Source: Dipteronia dyeriana (taxonomy: Eukaryota; Streptophyta; Magnoliopsida; Sapindales; Sapindaceae). Taken from it: 64,000 nucleotides of DNA. Positions within the stretch are counted from its first letter, which is position 1. The number at the start of each line of letters is the position of its first letter. Shown piece after piece: positions 22,309-36,714 of the stretch. The stretch covers positions 29,892,405 to 29,956,404 of the forward strand of contig CM065301.1 of the NCBI GenBank assembly GCA_032871835.1, written 5' to 3'. A model generated the notes under the pieces. It was not told the origin of the DNA. It did not search any database and saw nothing but the letters and a program-made list of their open reading frames with translations. Made by a program: the position numbers and the translations under genes.

Positions 22309-25300
22309 ATGACGAATCGGGTGAGGGAGTTGCTTAAAACTCAAGTGGAAGAGTGGTATGAGGGCAGAGTGGTACGAGGGCAAAGTCACTCGCCATGACC
22401 ATTTCGACGCCCTTGGCCAGGTAGACGACGCCATTAACCGGGTCCCTGCAGAATGGGTTGAGGAAGACTGACGTCGGTTAATGGTGTCCTGTTTTGGGCA
22501 TTTATTGACCATGCCCCGCCCGGTGAAGTTTTGGGTGGTATTATCCACCAGCTACTTCTGCGGGAGGTGCATCATAATAGGCCCTCAGACGAGATGTGGT
22601 TTATGTTAGGCAGTCATGAGGTGAGGTTCTCGAAGGTAGAATTCTGCCTAATCACCGGATTAAGGTTCAAAGTAGTACCGGATACGAGCAGATATGTTAG
22701 CGTGGATAATGGTCTACATCACCGGTACTTTGGTGGTAAGGATGAGATTTCATCCTTCGAGTTGAGAGATGTGCTAAGGCGAGGTGAGTTTCAGCAGGCA
22801 TACGATAGTGTGAAACTATGCCTCATCTATATGCTGCACTGGATACTTATGGGGTTGGATGAGAGAGTCAAAAATCTAGTTTGGCAGTTACGGCTGGTGG
22901 ATGATCTAGACGGTTTTGACGCGTTCCTGTGGGGTACACACGTGTACAGTCATTCTATAATTTCATTCAAGCATGCGCTTGACGAGCGACGGAAGCGGTT
23001 CCAGAGACACCAGCAAGCAAAGGGATGTGACAAACATATGGTAGAGGCGTACAACATTTATGGTTTATCTTACGCCATTTTGGTAAGCGTTTTATGAATA
23101 AAATCATATACATTGGTAATCGTCTATACGGAATTTGGAAATAACATATATTTATTTGTAGATTTTTGCTTTCGAAGTGATCCCTGAGCTTGTGAACTAA
23201 TTCGGGACTCTGGTGGCTACCGATATGTATCCCTAAATTCTAAAGTGGGTATTAAAGATACAACCGAGGAGGGATAGGTTGTTGAATATATTCACAAATC
23301 ATGTAACTGTCTAACTTGTTAATGTTTATAACTAAATTCAATTACACAACGTTCTAATAACGTTTTCAGATGTTTGCAAGGACGGAATTGGTGGCCACCC
23401 AAGCTGAGAGGGGTGAACCCTGTTATGTGGGCATAGCGGAGGCGATATCGGATCCTTTGGGTGGCGGACAAGAAGGTATACCGGATTCAGTGAGGGAGAG
23501 TCCAAGTGAGCACAATGTTATACTGAAGGTAGAGCAACGTTGTGTCAGTGAAGAGATGCATACGGACATATAGTTGCCCCGTGAGAGACCCTGGAGGCAG
23601 CAGCGCGTACGATTTACAATGACGGGACACAATGCTACAGATAGCTCACGAGAAGACGGTGTAAGAGTGAGCAAGGTATGTTAAAACTGTTGTTCTGCAT
23701 TTATTTGTTTCAAACGCAAGTACGTGTGCATGACTGACATTGGGTACTTCTTTTCAGGACCGGCTGGAGCTTAGAATCTAAGCATTGGAAGGTTCAGTCC
23801 TAGCTTTACGGGATGATCTGTGGAGAAGTGATGAAGAACGAAATAGACAGCATCAACAACTGATGGACTTAGTCTAAGCTTTGTGGGGATCGACATCACA
23901 AACAGCAGGAGAGGGCCCACAGTTCTATGATCGAGATGATTCATACAGAGACTTCGTGGGTGGACATAGTCGTGTCGACGGGGCAGACCCGACCAGAGAT
24001 GTAGGTGGTACCCGACTAGAGACCTATGGTACCGTACCTGATACACAGGTGGCCGGACTCATACAGGGTATCGATATAGACACTAGAGGCTCTAGCAGAC
24101 ACCATGAGACTCGTACTGATAGTACACCTGAGTTTCCCCTACTTTTGGAGGTGTAGGAGACTTCATCAGAACAAAATCGTCATCTTAGGGGTTCTTCCAC
24201 CGGACTTGGCTCTACAGTTACACCACATAAGACCCCTCATTCTTCCACTGTCATAGCCGCATCATCCCACATGATCCCTCCTCCTCCCACTGTCATAGCT
24301 GTATCATCCCACGGGACCCCTCCTCCTCCCGTGGTCACACCTGTTTCATCCCACAAGATCCTTTCTCCTCCAACCGACACATCCCCCGTCCTCCGTATCC
24401 CCCGTGCGTGTAAGCACGGGTGGCAGCTGGTCAGCCCATCCAATGACCCGACTTGCCCAAAGAGGCATAGGACAATGCCAATAGCATCAGAGCATACATT
24501 CAATCATACAACGTTGGTAGATGATGGGCAGTTGGAGGCCTACAAAGCATATAAGAAGAACAGTTCAATAGTGGTGGAGTAAGTATCAGATATGTTACTT
24601 TATTTCTGCACCAACGTTAATCTGTTTAATTTGTCTGATATTAAGAAAATTGGTTTATACAGGCGCGATGTTGATATCATGGAGCCGGTAGACAAGGGTT
24701 GGTTCCACAGATTCGAAGAGAACTACATGGAGTTGTTTGACTCGGTAGGCTATAAAATTTTTCTAGGTTTGACTTTTTTTACGCTTGAATTGTAACAGTG
24801 TTTCCACATCTTTTTATAGCATATGGACACTTACCTGGCCATCTTACGGAAGCGTCAACGAGCATACCCGAATGTTTACAACCAAAGGATAAACATTCTG
24901 GGAACTCAATTCTTTGTAAGTGTTTGTTGGTTTGTGTGTAGTTATTTATCAATGAATTGATCCTCACTGACAATGACAATTTGTTTGTCCACAACCATTA
25001 TTGGAGTACCAGTGGGAGACAATAATGCCTCGCGGTGATGATGGTGAAGTCAAGTTGCTGGGGTGGAAGGTCTTGCAGTACAAGTGGTATGCAGAAGACC
25101 TTATGATGGTACATGGATTTCTCCCCGCAGGAAGCCGGCCCTGGCACGAGGTTGACATGGTAAGTGTTATAAAATGATTTCCATATTTTGTTTCTCCCAT
25201 AATTGTGGTGAACATAAGTTGTGTTATTCCTTGGTACAGGTTCTTATTCCTTGCAACATCGGATGCCAGCATTAGCTTGTGGCCAGCGTGGACTTGACTG

Positions 25301-25776
25301 CCTGGATGATACATATCCTAGACCTCTTCAGACAGGAGGTCCCCATCAACATAATGAAATGCCAGGTACGGCCACTCAGGTGGTTTCTCCCTTCCATGTA
25401 GAATCAGTCTGGGTTTCACGATGACAGGTAATCCGGTAGGGAGAAGTTCAAGAGGGAGAATAGGGATTTTGGGGTGAGCTTGCTGTCCAAAACAGCTATG
25501 CCGCAACAACAACAACAAAGGTATTATTATATAATAGTACGTACACACGATCCAATAAAATTTATTATGTTTGTAACGTGTGTCTATGTTGTGCATGTTG
25601 TGCATTGCAGCGGTAATTGTGGGGTGCATACGTTGAGGCTGATAGAGTACATACTGGCAAATAGGATCCAGTACGATTGGACCGAAGACGATATGTCCAC
25701 CATACGGGAGAAGATGGCAGTTGAGGTATTTTGTAACTCCCAACCACAAATACGAGGCATGAATGTTGTAAAGTAG
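22309..25776 (+). pseudogene. DUF1985 / Ulp1-like cysteine protease gene of the Mutator-like element
   Basis: This spliced gene resembles transposon-borne SUMO-protease genes. The likely start codon is at 22309, after an acceptor AG. A DUF1985-like domain is readable at 22531-23097 (LLLREVHHNRPSDEMWF, FSKVEFCLITGLRF). The middle exons are proline- and serine-rich (24180-24580). The peptidase C48 region starts in an exon at 25240, where the catalytic His codon 25270-25272 is followed at once by a TAG stop in place of the usual Trp. Asp lies in ASVDL. The Cys is in GNCGVHTLRLIEYI at 25618-25620, preceded by a Gln run. An intron at 25521-25610 joins in phase. Stops near 22400, 23200, 23573, 23785 and 25273 show that the gene is dead. 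Confidence 0.8.
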
Positions 25777-25787
25777 TGGAGTTGTAT

Positions 25788-25930
25788 TAAATTATGTAAT
25801 AATATTCATTCATTAAATTATGTAATATTATTCATTCAGTAAATTATGTAATAATATTCATTCATTAAATTATGTGATAATATTCATTCATTAAATTATG
25901 TGATAATATTCATTCATTAAATTATGCAAA
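25788..25930. repeat. 28 bp tandem repeat between the convergent MULE genes
   Basis: About five copies of TAAATTATGTAATAATATTCATTCAT lie just after the stop of the protease gene. The last copies differ from the first by A to G changes. It probably lies in the shared 3' region of the two genes. Confidence 0.85.
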
Positions 25931-26096
25931 TTATGCATATTTTATGACATCGTCTACCATTAACAAATTTTAAATCCCGTTCTTCAATAGGAAACTAAAA
26001 ATTATCATCCTTATTTAATCTGCAAATAATAACGCAACATTTTCACATCGTGCAATTACAACTAATAAATATGAGTTCTTTCCAAATGCGCTCTGT

Positions 26097-28842
26097 CATA
26101 CTACGGTAGGTCCATTATCAGGGCAAGTCTGTTTGTTGTGTCCAATTGAATGACATATGCTACACTTACGCCGGTATTCTGGCGAAACAATTCTGCTAGG
26201 ACCATCATTAATCAAAGGTGGATTATGACATCGTCTAGCATTATGACCCGATTCTCCACATCTTCTAGACGATTGAGTGGTTGTCCTTTCCGAAGATGAG
26301 GCATGTCAGCCCCCCCTCAGACGTCTTGCTTGCCTCCTCGATAATGGATTTAACACCACACGATTGGCGATGTCAGTGGGGACTATCCACTCTGACGGAT
26401 GGCCGACAAGCATAATAGGAACCGAGTACGCATCGATTAGTATCCATCTCTTGTAGAAGTCCGCACACAAAGATGTGTAATCCAAGTTTCGCTCCCTGCA
26501 ACAACAATTACATGGGGTGTCAAATTCATTTGCAAGTACCCAAAATATATTACGTAAAAGTACTATACCTTGCTGCTACAAGTGCGTGTGAACATGGAAA
26601 CATGTCAATTTGGAATTTGTTGCACGTGCAAGTCTTCCGGCTAAGTCAATAGTCCAGTGCTTCATGGACCGTTTGACGGAGAATATGTTCCAGTCAACTG
26701 GATTGACAGTCATATAAGCACACTTCTCAACATGTTTGAGGATCACAAGATGTGATGCGTCGGTCAACTGATGACGCATGGACTGTACAGTACGATGGCG
26801 AACATAAAACAACTTCTGTAGCATATTCCTAATGAACTCTGCCAGTGTCAGCATAGGCAGTTGCCGTGCGAATTTGAGACATGAGTTTATACCTTCAGCA
26901 ACATTTGTTGTCATGACCCTATACCTTCTTTCCGGATAATGTACACGGGACCACTTGTGTGGACCAGCTTCAATGACATAATTGAATGCATTCTTATGAA
27001 AGTTACGTAGCTCTTCCATATGGCAATTATATTTCAACTCAGTGTAAGATCTAGCTACTTTATCCATTATGGCTGCTACATCATTTCTGTGAAATTGCTT
27101 CTTCACATTTTCAGAAAAGTGCCAGTAACATATCGTATGGGTTGCATCGTGAAAAACTTTAGAAATCCCACCTTCAATACTTGCATGCCGATCGGAAATG
27201 AAAACTAGATCATCAATATGGCCTAGGGGCACCCTTCAAGCAATCCAAAAACCATTCCCATGAAAGGTTGTTTTCTGAGTCTCTGTATCCAAAAGCAATT
27301 GGATACACATGTTCGTTCCTATCTTGTGCAGTTGTAACAAACATTGTGCCCCTGAATCTTCCCTTTAAATGAGTACCATCTACAGTAATAACTGGACGCA
27401 TACACCTCTGGAATCCTATGAGTGAGGCACCCAACGACATGAAAAAAATATATAAATCTAACATCTTCGTCGCACTGTAAGTCAGTTATTATCCCTGGAT
27501 TTTATTGCTCTAACATGTAGCCAAATGATGACAGTAGTTTGAAGGTTTCCTCATATGTTCCATAGGTCAGTGACAACGCATATTGCATGGCTTGATGTGC
27601 CTTACTGTACAAGATTTGGATGCCATACATTGTTTTCATGTCGGCGATTATGTCCTTCGAACACATTAGTCGACCATCTGGTTGTTGAAGTCTAGATACA
27701 ACCACTTCTCCAATTATGACTGCACTAGCTTGTCGGTGACGGCGGTGAATCTCCTCTAAAGGACATGTGTGTTCGTTCACAAAACTTCTTACTTGGAAGT
27801 ATGTCCCTTCATCTCTCCTAACCGCTCTTAATTTCCACGTACAGTTGTCCATCAAACAAATCAAATGTAACGTTGTCTTATTTGACCTTTTCACATTCCA
27901 CTCGAAGTTCTGCCGCATTGCAAAATGCCCAATGAATCTTTTCAAATCCTTTTTGGTAGGAAACAATTACCTCTTATATATCATGCTTGTAGGTTCTTCT
28001 TGAACCGAGTTCATGCTTCCACCAATACCAAACAAGTATGATTGTGCTCCTGGAATAACCCACGTTCTAACATTATCAGAATCACATGTAGTTAAATTAG
28101 GCCGGGTCTCGGAAGTCCCAGCTACAACTGTTGTACTGCAAGTAAATCTTTGTACACGTGTTGCAGGTCTTTCCGGTTCGACAGTCTCTTCCTCTTCCTC
28201 ATTATTAGCTACATTATCAACCGGATGCAAATTTTCCTTATCATCCATCTGTTGTGTTGGCCCAACATTCGGTTAACTGTTTTGCTCATTGTTTATGTGA
28301 TTGTAGAAGTCATTATAATGGTGGTTGAACTGCCCATCATTCATCTCAATTTGACATCCAAACACATCGTCGAATTGGCCACCGCCCAATTCACCGTGGT
28401 CGGCTACTTTCGGTAGGACACCATATAGGTTTTCCCTACTTTCTATGAACAATTGGTTGCTTCCGTCTGAAGATCAAAATTGTTGGGTGTTATCACGATG
28501 AAGGATTTCTTCACCAATGACACCTCCTGCTACCCTCTCAATTACATTGACAGTTACTTGAGGGATCACCCTATCTTCCCCCAGTATAAACTGAACATCA
28601 TAGTCGTTTCTTATAAACATGCGACATGTAGTCCCAGGAACCATTGATATACACTGTAGATCAGCACAGTATTTGTCGACATCATACTTCACAACGGTTT
28701 CCATGATCGACACCAACTCTTGATAAGTCACACTCTTTGAGACATACATTCCTTGATTATCAGCACCTAAAAACCTCTGACTTTCATCGGGTAACTGCTC
28801 CCATCGACCGTTGTAAAAGATGACTAATCTCACCTGATTCAT
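26097..28842 (-). pseudogene. MULE transposase (mudrA-like), broken
   Basis: This gene would cut and move the element. The likely first readable codon is Met at 28842, right after an acceptor AG (MNQVRLVIFYNGRWEQ). An N-terminal DNA-binding MuDR-type region follows at about 27966-27500. The DDE core has Asp in VDGTHLKGRFRG (about 27385), Asp in FISDRHAS (about 27195) and a C-x-x-H pair in CYWHFSENV. Glu is in VAEGINS. A SWIM zinc finger, CTCNKF..CSH, lies at about 26590-26630 in a shifted frame. An intron at 26496-26568 precedes a last exon with a CX2CX4HX4C zinc knuckle (about 26120-26160). Frameshifts near 27230 and 26650 and stops near 28474, 27967 and 27502 disable it. Confidence 0.85.
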
Positions 28843-29097
28843 TCTCCTGTCAAAATGAATATCACAAACCATTATTGACAATATCAATATCTAAATTCAA
28901 TTTCAAATAACAATTAAACAACTAAATGAATGTTATAAAAAACTAAAAAATAATAACAAATGTCGGAATTAAAAAAAATCATTCGAAACAAAAAATACTA
29001 GGATAATCAAAGTACAAGCTCGAGCCAATACATTAAAATCTCAGAAAAGCAAAATAAAATCTCGATCCAATACAATAATATCTCGAATAAGCATAGT

Positions 29098-29475
29098 ACA
29101 AGAGCTCGGACCGAGTTTTTATATAGCTCGGATCGAGCTTATATAAAAAACTCGGATTCAAGATTTTTTAAAAACTCGATCCGAGCTTTTTATAAAAGCC
29201 CCGAGCTTTTATAAAAGCTCGGAGCTGTTATAAAAGCTCGGAGCTGTTATATAAAAGCTCGGTTCGAGCGTTTATATATAAGCTGCGAGCTTTTATAAAA
29301 GCTCTTAGCTGTTATATAAAAGCTCGATCCGAGCTTTTATTACAGTTGCGACCTTTTATGTAACAGCTTGGATCGAGCTTTTAAAAGCTCGCATCTTTTA
29401 TAAAATCTGGGATCAGAGCTGTTATAAAAGTTTGGATCAGTCTTATAAGCTCAGACTGAGGTTTTTTTTTTAAAA
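29098..29475. repeat. Right subterminal satellite array of the Mutator-like element
   Basis: About 14 degenerate units of the same GAGCTTTTATAAAAGCTCG type as in the left array, including one GATCCGAGC core near 29169 and others near 29329. Copies here are more diverged and the array is half as long. Isolated units extend outward to about 29010. Confidence 0.85.
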
Positions 29476-29855
29476 ACCCAAACTTTTACAAAACTTTGAG
29501 CTTTTATAACAAACCTACAAGCTCGACCTATATTCTCGGAAAGTAATAAAATAAATTTACTGTACCTTCTGGAGACTAAATGTTCATACCTTTGTTGCAT
29601 ACATCTTAAATCACTAGTAAAAGCATGACAAAACATTAGGGAGATCACAAAAATCAATTACCTGCAGATTTAAAAACACACTACTTTTTTGGAGAGAGAA
29701 ATAAACTTATCTTTTTAAAACTGAAAATGAAAATATAAATACAACTTTTAAGGTTATTTTTGATAATTCACCATAATAAGTGTTTTTTAAACATAAATTA
29801 TTAATATGGTGATATTATTGTAACTCATACCAAAAAAAGGTGATATTTCTCACCG

Positions 29856-30255
29856 TTTCTGGGGATAAAAACCACAATCTAAACAAAAAATTCAGAAATG
29901 TATACCTGATCGTCATACACACACACGATGTTTCAAGTGTACGTTATACCAAATAATAATAAAAATAATAATAATATATCTTTTTTTTTTTTAACAAATA
30001 AACTATAAGTAACAGAACGAAGTTGTGTTAACGATATAACTCTAGGTTGTTTGTTCAAATCTCTCGACTTAAATCCTATCATCGTAATATTTCAATAAAT
30101 AAACAGGAATCGCACGTTGAATAACGTGCAGGTAAAAGGTCACATCGACGTAGACTAACGGTGGCACCGACATATATTTGACTTTATGATTTGTTTAAAT
30201 TTCTTTGTTGTTGTGAGGTTCCGAATTCCGATCCGGCTCCCGTGTCTTGTCACTC
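29856..30255. other. Upstream region of the peroxidase gene, no other gene seen
   Basis: This stretch is AT-rich, with an AATAAT run near 29955-29975. A segment near 30030-30060 (ACTCTAGGTTGTTTGTTCAAATC) weakly recalls a tRNA B box but is not a tRNA gene. Confidence 0.4.
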
Positions 30256-30263
30256 TATAAATA
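30256..30263 (+). promoter_or_regulatory. TATA box of the peroxidase gene
   Basis: TATAAATA lies 90 bp upstream of the start codon at 30353. Transcription would begin near 30290, giving a leader of about 60 bases, which is usual for plant peroxidase genes. Confidence 0.65.
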
Positions 30264-30292
30264 AAGGCATCAATTAGAGTAGTCATAATTAA

Positions 30293-32333
<2,041 letters not shown>

Positions 32334-32744
32334 ATCAGGGATTATGAACAAAATGAAGTGTTAATTTACAAGATATTGCAGAAAAGTCATGGTGCTATAT
32401 GTCAATCGAGAGAGTTTGCGTGCTTAGCAATTTCTCCCCGTGTGTTGTGACTTGTGTTTGTGTTATATAATCTGTATTTGGCCCAAATAATGTTCTGAGA
32501 TTGTCAGTAATATAAGGCTATGTTTGACTTGCTGCTGCTTTTTTGTGTTTTCTCTATTTCGTACATCTTCTTCGAATTTTAAATTTTGATAAAAATATAC
32601 CGTAATTATCTCATAAAGACCATCCTGAATTTAAAAGTTTGGATTAGACCTATAAGAACAAAAGCAGATAGATTTAATGACTAATAGTTGTTGAATCAAC
32701 ATTAATAAAATCCTTTGTTCTGACCTCAACAAAGCCAAGTGACT
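32334..32744 (+). other. Peroxidase 3' region and short spacer
   Basis: Several possible poly(A) signals of the AATAAT or AATATAA type follow the stop, for example near 32487 and 32509. No other gene is seen before the copia LTR that begins at 32745. Confidence 0.5.
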
Positions 32745-33035
32745 TGAAAAATCAGAGATTTTGTAAATGCTTGGCTCAAATGAGACCAAGGCCTAGAGCA
32801 TTTCATTTATAGACTAGAAGACAAACTTGATAAGGATACAGCTGTATGGTAATTATGAATCAAGAAAAATTCTTGTTGATATGAATAAAACAAAATGACA
32901 AACTTGCTGATAGTCAATATCTGTTGCTAAAACATTCGAGATAGCAAAGTTGAGGTGGCAACCCAAAAACTTCCATAAGCTCGATTAACATTAATCAAAC
33001 TCATATGCCAAGCTGATTAACCAATTTCTTTAACA
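32745..33035 (-). repeat. 3' LTR of copia element H
   Basis: Read on the + strand it runs from TGAAAAATCAGAG to CTTTAACA. The first 165 bp recur at 52905-53070 with about 90% identity. On the - strand it contains a TATA-like TCTATAAATG (about 32808-32817). Confidence 0.85.
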
Positions 33036-33049
33036 CCTCCCTCAAACAA
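33036..33049 (-). other. Polypurine tract of copia element H
   Basis: On the - strand TTTGAGGGAGG lies directly before the 3' LTR start TGTTAAAG. Upstream, the final residues of pol (LRGGV-like) are readable, as is typical of copia elements. Confidence 0.65.
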
Positions 33050-35326
33050 AAGGGTGATTCCATCACACCGAGGTTGTCAATAAGGAAATTGAACATTGAA
33101 TGAGATAATGCCTTTGTTAAACAATCTGTCATCTAATCATGGGACGAGATGTACCTGACTTCAAGTTCTTGATGCACTGCACTACTGAATGGGTTCAATG
33201 AATGATTCATTATGCCTTGGTAATTAATATTAATTCGTGTATGGAATGGTGCAGGGCAGTATTGATGCATGCATTCTGGGAGTCTTGTTCATGTATCTTA
33301 GTTAATTTTATAAGTCTTTTCATTTGACTTTATCAACTATAAAAGAAAGCTTAAAGAGAAGGCACAATTTGAATTATTTTGACATCATTTATCTTATTGT
33401 AATACAGAGCTCTGCTCTTTTATATTATGAGACTCATTCTCTTCATGTGCTGAATTCAGTCAGTCTTTTTATCTATATCCTTCTTACGTGTCAGTTCCCT
33501 CCAAATTCAATCTTTTATGGTAGCTGACATTTAGACCTTTATAAACACTTCCCTTGAGAAGTCTAAGCACCCTTTTGATAGCATTCCAGTGAACATTAGT
33601 GGGTGCTTGAAGAAATTGGCTAATGTTGACTGCAAATGCTATATCAGTCCTTGTGTGTGTTAAGTATTGTAGTGCACCTATTACACTTCTGTAAGTTGAG
33701 GGATCTTACATTAGTTCACCATCAGACTTAGACAAATTCTTCCCAACAACAATAGGAGTAGGACATGGTTTCATATTTTGCATGTTGGTTTTCTGTAACA
33801 GATCTGCAATGTATTTGGCATGTGATAAGTAACGCCCAATTTCATCTCTAAAGACTTCAATGCCTAAAAAGTAGTGAAGAAGCCTAGGTTTTTTAAAGCA
33901 AAGATTCGATTCAACTTGTCAATAAGCTACTGTAAACAAGTTGTGTTGTTACTTGTAATGATTATGTCATCCACATATATTAGCACCATGGTGATCTGAT
34001 TTTCTGACTTGGAAAAGAACAATGAAAAGTCAGCTTTAGAGTTACAAAAATCCCATTTGAGCAATGTTTCCTTCAGCTTATCATACCAAGCCCTAGGCGT
34101 CTGCTTTAGGCCATAAAAAGCCTTATTCAATTTGCACATATGGTTTGGTCTATAACGATCAACAAGTCCTTCCGGTTGATGTACTCATGTAATTCGCCAT
34201 TTAGGAATACGTTATTTATGTCTAGTAGTCTTATGCTCCAATTCTTTGATACAATTATGGTAAGTATTACTTTAACTGTCGAAGCCTTTACAACTGGACT
34301 ACAGATCTCTAAGAAATCGACTCCAAGTGTTTGATAGTAGCCTTTTGCTACTAACTTGGCTTTATAACATTAAACAGTCTCATCTGCATTGTACTTCGCC
34401 CTAAAAACCCACTTGTTGCCAGCAATGTTCATATCAGAATTGTAGGGAACAAGAGTCCATGTTTTGTTTTTAGATAATGCTAATAGCTCCTCTTCCATAG
34501 CTTTCTTCCACTCTTTTAATTGTAAGGCATGAACCACACTTCATGGCTCGATAGGTCTATTAACTTCACTAACCTGCAGGCTCTTTGCTTGGCTAGAGTA
34601 CACCTTAGGTTTATAAATCCCATCTTTGGCTCTTATGATCATGGGATGAGAGGGAACAACTTTTTGTTTACCTGGTGCAGTAGCTTTTGTTTGTTCTACT
34701 TCTTGTTGTTCAACTATTTCTTGGCTTTCATTTGTATCAAAGTCTGTTTGCTCAGGTTCTAGCTCATTTTGAGACAATGTTGCAGTGATATCTGCTTCTT
34801 GAATATCTTATGAATTAGATTCATCTAGATTCAGTGAAGCTACCTGGATGCTTTGAGATGGGTCTTTCAAGCTGTTACCTGTAATATTAGATATGGAAGT
34901 GTGGTATGGATTTGTTCAATTGACAGACTTGGCAAGATGAACCAAGAAATGTTTGGCTCAACCAAGATTTTCTTTGGTTGTTTGGTATTAAGAAAGTGAG
35001 ATTTGAATGGGAACTCTGATTCATTGAACACAATATGTCTGGAGATGTAAATTCTTCCGGTAGAACTAATGCACTTATACCCCTTGTGAGATTCATTGTA
35101 ACCTAAATTGACAAACTTAACAAAACGAAACTATAACTTTTGGTTTTTATAGGGTCTTAGGTGAGGAAAGCAAGCACAACAGAAAACTTTCAAGAATGAA
35201 TAATCTGGTTTTCTTTTGTTAAGGACTTCAAATGGTGACTTTCCTCTGAAAACTTGAGTAGGGAGTCTCTTTATAAGGTAGAGAGATGTTTCGAAGGCAT
35301 CACACCAAAATCTTAAAGGCATATTT
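33050..35326 (-). pseudogene. Reverse transcriptase / RNase H part of copia element H
   Basis: This is the C-terminal half of a copia polyprotein, downstream of integrase. Integrase end sequence (FWCDAFETSLYLIKRLPT) is read at 35322-35131. A linker follows at 34777-34541, then reverse transcriptase with the intact YVDD box at 33966-33977 and the preceding FYGLKQTPRAWY segment. The RNase H connection lies at about 33740-33540. The central RNase H is missing and replaced by the segment 33241-33535, and the extreme C-terminus reappears at about 33200-33055. Multiple stops and frameshifts are present. Confidence 0.85.
33241..33535. other. Unexplained segment replacing RNase H in element H (possible solo LTR)
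   Basis: This 295 bp interrupts the RNase H coding sequence and has no similarity to pol. It contains TATAAAA at 33338-33344 followed by ..GAGCTCTGCTC.. and could be a solo LTR of another small copia element on the + strand. No clear target duplication was found, so a replacement or deletion event is also possible. Confidence 0.3.
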
Positions 35327-36675
35327 TGTTGGGATTTATATCCTAAAGATGTAATTTGTAAATGGATTTAAGAAATAAATAAATAAATAATTCAATTCAT
35401 TCTTGTTGTGTTGTTTATTTTATAACTTGTGCATATTAACATTCTAGATTGTCAGATGTAATCTCGAACTGTGTATATGAGTGTCGTATACGGATGGATA
35501 CAGTAAGAGTCGTGTAATCTAAAGAGTCCATAGATAACAAATAAAACTGGGTACTTTATTTGTAATTAATTTATAGTTGTGGTCCATTCCGTAATGTACA
35601 GTGATTCTATCCTGAATCATTCATATGAGATATGAGAATGGAGGCACTTTGTATGATATGAATATGTGATCATATAGGACTGGGTCATGATCTATATGAA
35701 CCTCTCACCAAGTTTCGTTTACCGATGAGATTCATATATAAACTAATGATGGCTATATGTAGGTGATCTTAATAGTGAATGTCTAATCGACACCTTTAGG
35801 TTAGATCGTGACCTTCGATATACCATGGGTGAGGTCGAATGCAATTCCTCATCAATATGCTCCGTATGTTGGGATTGCGATTTGGTTTGTCGCTGGAAAG
35901 GTTTGTACACAACAGTGGAATCTACTCATTCTAGTGAGAAGTAGATGGTAGTTCCCTTAAGGGTTGATTAGGGCCTTGAACAATATGAGCGCTCTTCTAA
36001 TTTCGTGTGGAAATATGATTTATTGTCCATTAGAGAATCAACGGTACTTAAAGGATATATGTAATTAGAAGGGTATAACAGAAATTATGACCCAACTCTA
36101 ATTATGAACTATTGTGAAGGATCACACTATATGCAATAGTTATATCGATGGATATCGGGTTGTATCGGTCTGTGTAAAAGCGTTTACAGTTGAGAGAGTG
36201 CAGTTTCGAGTTTTTAGTGGAATAACACCATAGTTAATAATCAAGAAATATTAATTAAAATGTCTAATTAATAATTCTGGGATTATTAGAGCTCAAAATA
36301 CTGTGGGTCCATTAGATCCCCTTGTTAGCCTGATCGATGTAGGTAACAAGGGTCATTGTTAACTAATTGGATTATCCAATTAATTGTGTTATGAAAGTGA
36401 CACAATTTATTCGGGAATTAATTGAATAATAAAACTGTTTAATTAATAAATAATGGTGATTAAATAAATTAAATAATGAGATTTGTTTAATTAATCACTA
36501 AATGGAGGATGTTAGTTGGTATTTGATTTTGAATAGAATAAGATAATATGATTATTTTATTTTATTAAATTAAATATTTAAAATTGAATTTAAAATGTCT
36601 AAATTCAAAATAAATATTTAATTACATTTGAAAAATTCAAAAATCTAATAAAGATATCATTAGTCTTTTAAAAAG

Positions 36676-36714
<39 letters not shown>

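Larger units (their letters stand above)
21075..29855. mobile_element. Mutator-like element of Kaonashi type with Ulp1 protease gene
   Basis: Two convergent genes lie between inverted, diverged ends. The left end (about 21075-21200) and the inverse of the right end (about 29710-29855) share blocks such as TTTTAAACAT and TTATTAAT followed by a CCAAAAA stretch. A MULE transposase (26097-28842, - strand) and a DUF1985 plus Ulp1-like peptidase gene (22309-25776, + strand) make up the core. This is the composition of the KI-MULE or Kaonashi group known from Arabidopsis and other plants. Arrays of a palindromic satellite sit just inside both ends. The exact termini and the expected 9 bp target duplication were not resolved. 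Confidence 0.8.

Noticed and set aside
30028..30062. Possible tRNA gene upstream of the peroxidase
   Set aside because: Only a weak B-box-like word is present, with no A box at the right spacing and no cloverleaf pairing.
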